Below are positions 34,913 through 42,546 of a DNA stretch of 56,194 nt, in pieces. This DNA comes from Lachnospiraceae bacterium. Its GTDB lineage: Bacteria; Bacillota; Clostridia; Lachnospirales; Lachnospiraceae. The DNA is taken from the NCBI GenBank assembly GCA_024403435.1, contig JAKSRV010000003.1, forward strand, positions 1 to 56,194, written 5' to 3'. Each line of letters begins with the position of its first letter. Position 1 is the first letter of the stretch. The notes below the pieces were generated by a model. It did not search any database. It was not told the DNA's origin and saw only the letters and a program-made list of their open reading frames with translations. The translations under genes and the position numbers were made by a program.

Positions 34913-37012
34913 ATGCCTATTAAGGTGTTAGACAGTGCTACAATTGATCAAATAGCTGCCGGTGAGGTTGTTGAGAGACCCTCGAGCATTGTTAAAGAGC
35001 TTGTGGAAAATGCTATTGATGCAGGAGCCAATGCTGTTACGGTTGAGATAAAAAACGGTGGTATTGATTTTATCAGAGTAACGGACAACGGTTGCGGAAT
35101 AAAGGCTTCTGAGCTTCGTACAGCTTTCCTCAGACATGCAACCAGTAAGATTGCTTCTGCTGATGATTTGAATATGATTAAAAGCCTTGGTTTCAGAGGT
35201 GAGGCACTTTCGAGTATTGCTGCGGTATCTCAGTTGGAGGTTATCACCAAGACAGAAGAATCTGTTACCGGTGTGAGAATGTGCATGGAGGGAGCGGAAG
35301 AAAGCTTATACGAAGAGATAGGCGCTCCTACCGGTACTACAATGCTGATTAGAAACATATTTTTCAATACTCCGGTTAGAAAGAAGTTTCTTAAGTCAGC
35401 AGCGGCTGAGGGTAGCTATATTGCGGATTTGATGGAGCATTTGGCTCTTTCTCATCCTGATATTTCGATACAGCTTAAAATTAATTCGCAGATCAAATTT
35501 CACACATCCGGAAACGGAGACTTAAAAGAGGTAATATACAGAATTTACGGTCGTGAACTTGCAAATGCGCTTGTACCGGTGAATGTATACAAAGATGGAA
35601 TTGCGATTCACGGTTTCCTGGGAAAGCCGGAACAGGTAAGATCCAACAGAAATTTTGAAATCTACTTTATAAACGGACGTTTTATTAAAAGTAATGTTAT
35701 AGCAAGAGCAATCGAAGAGGGATACAGAGAGCATTTGATGCTTCATAAGTTCCCTGTCTGTTTCCTGCACTTGCAGGTTGATCCTGAAAATGTAGATGTA
35801 AATGTCCATCCTACCAAGATGGATGTCAGATTCTCTGACGGGCCTGCATTTTTTGCTACCGTATCAAGTGTGGTTTATGATGCACTCAAAAATAATGAGA
35901 TGATTCCCGGTCATGTGCTGGATACTCCCGCTGAAATTAAGAGGGCTGAAAAAGAAGCTTTGATGGAGGCGAGAAGCGGTAAAAATCCCGAACCTTTCGA
36001 GAAAAGCCGTGTACAGCAACCGTCTCGCGATGTTGAACCGGTTAAGAAGCCTACGGCGTTGCAGGCATCAGCGTTATATGAAAAGGTCATTGCAAGAAAT
36101 GAAAAACTGAAGGCCGAAAGTCTCAATAAGGTCGAAGAAGATTTCTTTGTCGATGAAACTGTGAGCAAATCGGATATTAAGGCTGAGACAACTAAGCCTG
36201 AGTTTAAGGTTGAAATTAATGCTGAGACTAATAATGAATTGAAGACGAATGCCAACAGTGAGTCTAAGATCGTGACGAAGGCTGAAATTAATGCTGTAAC
36301 AGAGCCTTTAGATACAGAAATCAAAGTAACTGCTGAAAACTCTTATACAACAGAAGAACCAATATTAAGTCCTGATGTTAAGTTTGAGCAGACCAACCTT
36401 TTTGAGGAGAAGATTCTCACAAAGGAAAATAAATCTAAGTATAAGATAATAGGTCAGGTTTTCGAGACATATTGGATTGTTCAGTATGAACGTAAGATGT
36501 TTATCATAGACCAGCATGCAGCTCACGAGAAGGTTAATTATGAGCGAATGATGAAGCGTTTTTTGTCTAAGGAGATTGCTTCACAGAATATAATGCCACC
36601 ACTTATTGTTTCTTTATCCGGTAAGGAAGAAGCCGTATTTAAGGAGAATGAGCAGGCCTTTATCAATCTTGGATTTGAGGTTGAATTTTTCGGTGGAAAC
36701 GAATATGCAATAAGAGCCGTGCCTGTTGATTTATACAGACACAATGACAAAGAACTGTTTTTGTCGGTTTTGGATGAACTTGCGGAGGGCAACAGCCGTG
36801 GAAGTTATCTTTCAATAGAAGAAAAAATAGCTGATATGGCATGCAAGGCATCGGTAAAGGGAGGCGATAAGCTTACGGTGGCTGAGGCAGAGGCACTTAT
36901 TGATGAGTTGCTTGAACTTGATAATCCGTATAATTGTCCTCACGGAAGACCGACTATTATAATCATGTCTGAAAATGAGATGGAAAAGAAATTCAAAAGA
37001 ATTGTAAATTGA
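34913..37012 (+). CDS. mutL: DNA mismatch repair endonuclease MutL
   Basis: GHKL ATPase and endonuclease that acts after MutS. N-terminal motifs: ELVENAIDAGA, VTDNGCGI, GFRGEAL. C-terminal endonuclease motif DQHAAHEKVNYE, i.e. DQHA-x2-E-x4-E, so this MutL nicks DNA as in other bacteria without MutH. The linker (about 375-500) is low in complexity, rich in E, K, N, T and contains repeated EINAET/KAEINA-type units. 699 residues. Confidence 0.96.
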   Translation: MPIKVLDSATIDQIAAGEVVERPSSIVKELVENAIDAGANAVTVEIKNGGIDFIRVTDNGCGIKASELRTAFLRHATSKIASADDLNMIKSLGFRGEALSSIAAVSQLEVITKTEESVTGVRMCMEGAEESLYEEIGAPTGTTMLIRNIFFNTPVRKKFLKSAAAEGSYIADLMEHLALSHPDISIQLKINSQIKFHTSGNGDLKEVIYRIYGRELANALVPVNVYKDGIAIHGFLGKPEQVRSNRNFEIYFINGRFIKSNVIARAIEEGYREHLMLHKFPVCFLHLQVDPENVDVNVHPTKMDVRFSDGPAFFATVSSVVYDALKNNEMIPGHVLDTPAEIKRAEKEALMEARSGKNPEPFEKSRVQQPSRDVEPVKKPTALQASALYEKVIARNEKLKAESLNKVEEDFFVDETVSKSDIKAETTKPEFKVEINAETNNELKTNANSESKIVTKAEINAVTEPLDTEIKVTAENSYTTEEPILSPDVKFEQTNLFEEKILTKENKSKYKIIGQVFETYWIVQYERKMFIIDQHAAHEKVNYERMMKRFLSKEIASQNIMPPLIVSLSGKEEAVFKENEQAFINLGFEVEFFGGNEYAIRAVPVDLYRHNDKELFLSVLDELAEGNSRGSYLSIEEKIADMACKASVKGGDKLTVAEAEALIDELLELDNPYNCPHGRPTIIIMSENEMEKKFKRIVN

Positions 37013-37082
37013 CTCGAATAAATATTTGATTCGTATTAATTTTTGATTCATACAGAGATGATTATTTGATTTGGTATTGATT

Positions 37083-38024
37083 ATGAATGATAAATCATTA
37101 ATTGTGCTTGCAGGTCCCACGGCAGTAGGAAAGACAGCATTGTCTATCAATCTTGCCAAGGCCCTGAATGCAGAAATAATATCTGCCGATTCGGTACAGG
37201 TATATAAAAAACTTGATATTGGTTCCGCTAAAATCACTCAAGACGAAATGGATGGTGTCACACATCATCTGATTGATGTGTTGGAACCTGACGAGGATTT
37301 TAATGTTGCTTTGTTCAAGGATTTGGTGAAGGAAGCGATAGATAAGGTTCATGCCAACGGTCATATTCCTATTCTCGCCGGAGGTACCGGATTTTATATA
37401 CAGGCAGTTCTTAAGGACGTTGATTTTACTAAGGGTGAGAGTAGTCCGGAAATCAGAGAACGCCTGGAAGCTGAAGCAGAAAAGCTTGGTAATGAAGCGA
37501 TGCACGATAAACTTAAAGGTATAGATCCGGAATCTGCAGAAGCTATTCCTGCGGGTAATCTTAAACGAGTGATTCGTGCACTTGAGTATTACGAACTGAC
37601 AGGTGAAAAAATATCAGTTCATAATGCATCGGAAAAGGATAAAGAGTCGCCTTACGATTATCGTTATTTTGTACTTAACGATGACAGAGACAAGCTGTAT
37701 GAGCGCATAGATAGACGAGTGGATATAATGATGCAGAACGGACTTCTTGATGAGGTACGTATGCTTAAAGAATCCGGAATCTCAAGAGATGCTGTGTCAA
37801 TGCAGTCTTTGGGATATAGGCAGATTATGGATTATCTGTACGGCAATATTGATTTGGATGAAGCTGTATTTCAGGTTAAGCTACAGACTAGACATTTTGC
37901 CAAGCGGCAGTTGACATGGTTTAGACGCGAAAAAGATACTATATGGGTTAACAGACCGGAATTTAATAATGATGAGAGCAAGATGCTTGAATTCATGATA
38001 GATAAATGCAGGGAAATATTGTAA
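37083..38024 (+). CDS. miaA: tRNA dimethylallyltransferase MiaA
   Basis: Transfers a dimethylallyl group to A37 of tRNAs reading U-starting codons; its product is the substrate of MiaB. P-loop GPTAVGKTALS, DSVQVYKKLDIGSAK, and the FRREKDTIWVNR C-terminal segment. 313 residues from the ATG at 37083; a TTG at 37071 is in frame but not better supported, and neither has a clear RBS. Upstream, three imperfect copies of TTTGATTC-GTA lie at 37025-37076. Confidence 0.95.
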   Translation: MNDKSLIVLAGPTAVGKTALSINLAKALNAEIISADSVQVYKKLDIGSAKITQDEMDGVTHHLIDVLEPDEDFNVALFKDLVKEAIDKVHANGHIPILAGGTGFYIQAVLKDVDFTKGESSPEIRERLEAEAEKLGNEAMHDKLKGIDPESAEAIPAGNLKRVIRALEYYELTGEKISVHNASEKDKESPYDYRYFVLNDDRDKLYERIDRRVDIMMQNGLLDEVRMLKESGISRDAVSMQSLGYRQIMDYLYGNIDLDEAVFQVKLQTRHFAKRQLTWFRREKDTIWVNRPEFNNDESKMLEFMIDKCREIL

Positions 38025-38087
38025 AAAAGTATAATAGTTTTTTTAATATAAATATTTTAAGGAAAATAGGAATTAAGGGATTTTGTA

Positions 38088-39374
38088 ATGAATAAAGAAT
38101 TGTTGGAAATGTATGAAAAATTAGGTATCGAGCCTAAGACCGCAGAATTTGGCGAGAATATTGCTTCCGAGCTTAAGGAAAGATTTGCAAAAATTGATGA
38201 AGTGGCTGAGTACAATCAGATGAAGGTGCTGATGGCGCTTCAGAAAAATCAGGTAAGCGAGGCTTGTCTTCACGGTACCACCGGTTACGGATATAACGAT
38301 CTGGGACGTGAGAAACTTGAAGCTGTTTATGCTGATATTTTCCATACAGAGGATGCGCTCGTAAGACCTCAGATTACCTGCGGAACACATGCACTTGCAT
38401 TAGCACTTATGAGTAATCTTCGCCCCGGACAGGAGTTGCTTTCACCTGTAGGAAAGCCATATGATACTCTTGAAGAGGTTATTGGTATCAGACCTTCAAA
38501 GGGTTCATTGGCAGAGTATGGAATAAGTTATGCGCAGGTTGATTTGCTTCCCGACGGAGGTTTTGACTGGGATGGCATCAGAGCGGCTATTAACGAGAAA
38601 ACACATCTGGTTACAATTCAGCGTTCTAAGGGATATCAGACCAGGCATACACTTTCGGTTACCGAGATTGGCGAGCTGGTTAGCTTTATAAAGAGTGTTA
38701 AGCCCGATGTTATCTGTATGGTAGATAACTGCTACGGAGAATTTGTAGAAACTATCGAGCCTACCGATGTTGGTGCAGATATGGTTGTCGGATCATTGAT
38801 TAAGAATCCCGGCGGTGGACTTGCTCCTATCGGAGGCTACATTGCAGGTAAAAAGGAATGTGTAGAGAATGCTGCATACAGATTGACTTCACCGGGTCTT
38901 GGCAAAGAAGTAGGTGCTTCATTAGGTATACTAGGAACATTCTTCCAGGGACTTTTCCTGTCACCCACAGTAACCGCATCAGCTCTTAAGACTGCGATTT
39001 TTGCTGCAAATATATACGAAAAACTCGGATTTTCGGTATTACCTAACAGCACTGAATCAAGACACGATATTATTCAGGCAATTACCTTTGGTAAGGCTGA
39101 GGCAGTGGAAGGATTCTGCAGAGGAATTCAGGCAGCCGCACCTGTTGATTCGTATGTAACACCTATCCCTTGGGATATGCCCGGTTATGATGCACCTGTT
39201 ATCATGGCTGCAGGTAATTTTGTATCCGGTTCATCTATTGAACTTTCTGCAGACGGACCTATCAAGCCACCTTATGCAGTGTATTTCCAGGGTGGACTTA
39301 CATGGCCGCACGGTAAGCTTGGTATACTTAAATCTTTGCAATCCTTGGTGGATATAGGGGTTGTTGTATGGTAA
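38088..39374 (+). CDS. Aluminium-resistance / methionine gamma-lyase family PLP protein (YnbB-like)
   Basis: 428 residues of PLP fold type I. QITCGTHALALAL, KGYQTRHTL and the PLP-lysine region SLIKNPGGGLAPIGGY fit the family named aluminium resistance protein or methionine gamma-lyase family; the actual reaction is uncertain. In Bacillus its orthologue ynbB also lies near miaA. A TATAAT at 38030-38035 without a clear -35 box precedes it; RBS TAAGGGA. Confidence 0.88.
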   Translation: MNKELLEMYEKLGIEPKTAEFGENIASELKERFAKIDEVAEYNQMKVLMALQKNQVSEACLHGTTGYGYNDLGREKLEAVYADIFHTEDALVRPQITCGTHALALALMSNLRPGQELLSPVGKPYDTLEEVIGIRPSKGSLAEYGISYAQVDLLPDGGFDWDGIRAAINEKTHLVTIQRSKGYQTRHTLSVTEIGELVSFIKSVKPDVICMVDNCYGEFVETIEPTDVGADMVVGSLIKNPGGGLAPIGGYIAGKKECVENAAYRLTSPGLGKEVGASLGILGTFFQGLFLSPTVTASALKTAIFAANIYEKLGFSVLPNSTESRHDIIQAITFGKAEAVEGFCRGIQAAAPVDSYVTPIPWDMPGYDAPVIMAAGNFVSGSSIELSADGPIKPPYAVYFQGGLTWPHGKLGILKSLQSLVDIGVVVW

Positions 39375-39429
39375 AATAATTATTTGATTGATTATATCTC
39401 TGCACTCCGAAGAAGGCGGAAGGAGATGT

Positions 39430-40128
39430 ATGAATCATCATAATAATGACTATTCGGAATTGCCTTATGAACGTTTTGTGAGATACGGAGCATCAGCTTT
39501 GTCTGAAGGAGAATTGCTGGCTATCATTATCAGAACAGGAACTAAAGATAAAAATGCTGTGGATATTGCAAGAGAGATTCTCTCGATGAGTCAAGAAAAC
39601 GGCAAAGGTCTGATAGGTCTGTATGATTTGACGATAGATGAGCTTTCAAAAATAAAGGGCGTTGGAAGCGTAAAAGCAATAAAACTGAAGGCGTTGGCGG
39701 AACTGTCTATGCGTATGCACAAGGAATGCGCGAGACAAAGCTTTAATGCATGTGCGCCGGAAACAGTAGCTCGGTATTTCATGGAGGATATGAGGCATCT
39801 CGATTATGAACAGGTTATTCTGGCGGCAATAGATGCAAAAGGTAATATGATATCGCATAAGGTATTGTCTGTCGGAAGTGTAAACCAGTCTTTACTGTCA
39901 CCGCGAACGGTGTTTTTAGAAAGCCTGAGAATGAAGGCGGTTTACATAATTTTGCTTCACAATCATCCGAGCGGTAATCCGGATCCGAGTGAAACGGATA
40001 TTAAGCTGACAAAGAACATCGAAGAATTGGGTGAGAAGCTTGAGGTCAGATTACTTGATCATATCGTGATTGGAGACAATTGCTATTACAGTTTTCGTGA
40101 GAACAATTTATTGGAGTTTTCACTTTAG
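39430..40128 (+). CDS. radC: RadC/JAB-domain DNA repair protein
   Basis: 232 residues. N-terminal helix-hairpin-helix-like part (ASALSEGELLAIIIRTG, IKGVGSVKAIKLKA), then a JAB/MPN metalloprotease-like domain with the zinc motif HNHPSGNPDPSETD. The role is not proven in repair; related proteins are often linked to mobile elements, but here it stands in its usual chromosomal place before mreB. The ATG at 39430 follows AAGGAG; an upstream in-frame TTG (39388) has no RBS. Confidence 0.94.
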   Translation: MNHHNNDYSELPYERFVRYGASALSEGELLAIIIRTGTKDKNAVDIAREILSMSQENGKGLIGLYDLTIDELSKIKGVGSVKAIKLKALAELSMRMHKECARQSFNACAPETVARYFMEDMRHLDYEQVILAAIDAKGNMISHKVLSVGSVNQSLLSPRTVFLESLRMKAVYIILLHNHPSGNPDPSETDIKLTKNIEELGEKLEVRLLDHIVIGDNCYYSFRENNLLEFSL

Positions 40129-40145
40129 AAAGGATTTATCAGCGT

Positions 40146-41150
40146 ATGAACGCGTTTGGAATTGATCTTGGAACCAACAATATAAAAATCTATTCTATGG
40201 CCGATGACAATATTATGGTTCAGAAGAATATGATTGCCATTCAGAACAAAAAGAATCTCTTTGCTTACGGTGATTCTGCATATGAAATGTATGAAAAAGC
40301 GCCTGAAAATATCAAGGTTTCTTTTCCACTGATGAACGGTGTAATTTCGGATTTGAATAATATGGAGACATTAATCAGATACTTTATTTCTGATTTGCAG
40401 GATGGTTCTCTTAAGCCTGCAGATTTTGTCATTGCCGTTCCCAGCGATATTACCGATGTAGAGAAGAGATCTTTTTATGATCTGCTCAAGGAAGCCAATG
40501 TAAAGGCAAGAAGAATTCTTGTTGCCGACAAGGCGGTTCTTGACGGACTCGGAATGGGACTCGACATTAAGAGTTCACAGGGCGTAATGATTGTCGACAT
40601 CGGTTATGAGACCACAGAGATTTCGGTATTGTCATTAGGCGGTATTGTTATCAGCAAACTTCTTAAAATCGGTGGAGCCAAATTTGATGAAATCATCAAG
40701 CAGACTGTCAGAAAAGAGTATAATCTTTTGATTGGAAACAAGACAGCAGAGATTATCAAGAATTCTCAGATTGAATTGGAAGCTGAAGAGAAGGGGGCTC
40801 TTGTGTACGGAAGAGATATTGTGCTCGGACTTCCTGTTGAAAGAGAGATACCCACCGATTTGGTTGACAGATGTCTCAAGGACAGCTTTGCAACTATCAT
40901 TGATAACATAAAAATGATTCTTGAAAGAACTCCGCCGGAACTTGCGGCCGATATTTACCGTAATGGTATATATTTGACCGGAGGTGCTTCGCAGGTTAAT
41001 CATCTTGTTGAGCGAGTAGCTAATGGTACCAATCTCAAGGTTAATATTACCGATGATCCGATTGTTACCGTTGCGGAAGGCCTTGGTCGTGTGTTTAGAG
41101 AGTCTAATTACCAGAGTATTGCATATTCTGTAGAAGGAATGGGTAAATGA
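40146..41150 (+). CDS. mreB: Rod-shape-determining protein MreB, divergent
   Basis: Actin-like protein organising lateral wall synthesis. 334 residues in the actin-ATPase fold: phosphate-1 DLGTNNIKIY, phosphate-2 VDIGYETTEISVLSLGGIV, adenosine motif LTGGASQVNHL. The phosphate-2 loop of MreB is normally DIGGGTTE; here GG is replaced by YE. The connect-1 segment reads LVADKAVLDGLG where MreB usually has a Glu (EEPMAAAIG-like). So nucleotide hydrolysis may differ. Its place directly before mreC and mreD supports the call. Stop overlaps mreC start (ATGA). Confidence 0.9.
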   Translation: MNAFGIDLGTNNIKIYSMADDNIMVQKNMIAIQNKKNLFAYGDSAYEMYEKAPENIKVSFPLMNGVISDLNNMETLIRYFISDLQDGSLKPADFVIAVPSDITDVEKRSFYDLLKEANVKARRILVADKAVLDGLGMGLDIKSSQGVMIVDIGYETTEISVLSLGGIVISKLLKIGGAKFDEIIKQTVRKEYNLLIGNKTAEIIKNSQIELEAEEKGALVYGRDIVLGLPVEREIPTDLVDRCLKDSFATIIDNIKMILERTPPELAADIYRNGIYLTGGASQVNHLVERVANGTNLKVNITDDPIVTVAEGLGRVFRESNYQSIAYSVEGMGK

Positions 41151-42016
41151 GTCCTGTTGTAAAACAAAAAAAGGAGAAATTTACATTATCCGGTAAATAT
41201 CTCCTTTTAATTTTTTCAGTTATATCACTTATATTGATGGTGTTAACCTACGGTACATCGGCTTTTGATAAGCCGCTTAATACTGCTGTGGGTTATGTTG
41301 TTGTACCGTTTGAGACCGGAATCAGCAGATTGGGTAGTTGGCTTTCCAACAGATCCGATGAATTTACCGACGTTAAAGATTTGCTTGCGGAAAATGAGGC
41401 ATTAAAGCAAGAGATTGCAAGACTTACTGAGGAAAATTCAATACTTGCGCAGGATAAGTATGAATTGACAGAGCTGCGTATACTTTTCGAATTGAGTGAT
41501 ACTTATAATGAGTACAATAAAGTTGGTGCTCATATTATTGCTAAGGATTCAGGCAATTGGTATTCGGCATTTATAATCGACAAGGGTACGGATGACGGAC
41601 TTGCAGAGGACATGAATGTAATAGCCGGAGGCGGACTTGTGGGTAGAATTTCGTCTGTAGGTCCCAATTGGGCGAGAGTTACAACGATAATATCCGACGG
41701 AAATTATGTCAGTGCAATGATGCTTGCGACAAATGATACGCTTATGGTTGAGGGAAGTCTTGAACTTATGGACAGCGGTATCATCAAGTTTGCGCAGCTT
41801 AAGGATAATGATAATGTGGTTGTTGAGGGAGATAAGGTTGTTACCAGCAAGATAAGTGACAAGTATCTTCCGAATATTTTGATTGGATACATACAGTATG
41901 TATCGGGTGACAGTAATAACCTGACAAAATCGGGATATATTACCCCTGCCGTTGATTTCAGCGATTTGTCTGAGGTACTGGTTATTACTGATATGAAAAA
42001 TGTTGATTACAAATAG
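41147..42016 (+). CDS. mreC: Rod-shape-determining protein MreC
   Basis: Extracytoplasmic scaffold linking MreB, MreD and PBP2. 289 residues: one TM segment (about 15-37), a coiled coil (about 78-112, LLAENEALKQEIARLTEENS), then the beta-rich domain with GGGLVGRISSVGPNWARV. It overlaps mreB by four bases, indicating coupling. Confidence 0.95.
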   Translation: MSPVVKQKKEKFTLSGKYLLLIFSVISLILMVLTYGTSAFDKPLNTAVGYVVVPFETGISRLGSWLSNRSDEFTDVKDLLAENEALKQEIARLTEENSILAQDKYELTELRILFELSDTYNEYNKVGAHIIAKDSGNWYSAFIIDKGTDDGLAEDMNVIAGGGLVGRISSVGPNWARVTTIISDGNYVSAMMLATNDTLMVEGSLELMDSGIIKFAQLKDNDNVVVEGDKVVTSKISDKYLPNILIGYIQYVSGDSNNLTKSGYITPAVDFSDLSEVLVITDMKNVDYK

Positions 42017-42028
42017 TTTGGTGAAAAT

Positions 42029-42544
42029 ATGCTTCGTAAGGTTTTGATGGTTATTGCGGCATTCTTTTTGTTTTTGCTGCAATCCTGCGTATTCCCTCAT
42101 GTTTCTTTGGGTGGAATCGTGCCTAATTTAATATTGCTTATAACCAGTATATTTGGATTCATGCACGGTGAAAAAGCCGGTATGATTACCGGTTTTTGTC
42201 TGGGACTTCTTTTTGATGTGTTCTATGGCGACTATATTGGTCTTCACGCGTTGATTCTTACATATATAGGCTTCATGAACGGTAAATTTTTCGGAATATT
42301 CTATCCCGAAGATATTAAGCTGCCTATAGGACTTACCCTTACCAGTAATTTTTCGTACGGTATATTGTGTTATATATTATCTTTCCTAATCAGAGGAAGG
42401 CTTAATATAGGTTATTATCTTTTACATGTAATACTTCCGGAAATGCTTTATACATTGCTTGCTACGATTATTATTTATCCAATCATCTTGATTATATATA
42501 AAGCATTTGAAAATATGGAAAACAAGAAAAAGAAAGAGGCTTAA
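42029..42544 (+). CDS. mreD: Rod-shape-determining membrane protein MreD
   Basis: 171 residues, about five TM segments with the MreD pattern VPNLILLITSIFGFMHGEKAGMITGF, GLLFDVFYG and GLHALILTYIG (shown in parts). Located between mreC and mrdA as usual. Two bases separate its stop from the TTG start of the PBP2 gene. Confidence 0.92.
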   Translation: MLRKVLMVIAAFFLFLLQSCVFPHVSLGGIVPNLILLITSIFGFMHGEKAGMITGFCLGLLFDVFYGDYIGLHALILTYIGFMNGKFFGIFYPEDIKLPIGLTLTSNFSYGILCYILSFLIRGRLNIGYYLLHVILPEMLYTLLATIIIYPIILIIYKAFENMENKKKKEA

Positions 42545-42546
42545 AG

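Noticed and set aside
37025..37076. Three imperfect TTTGATTC-GTA copies before miaA
   Set aside because: Short, AT-rich and irregularly spaced (17 and 23 bases); no evidence of a functional repeat.
41549..42100. Open frame of 183 codons on the minus strand across mreC/mreD
   Set aside because: Shadow of well-supported genes; no RBS and Tyr/Asn/His-rich composition typical of reversed coding sequence.
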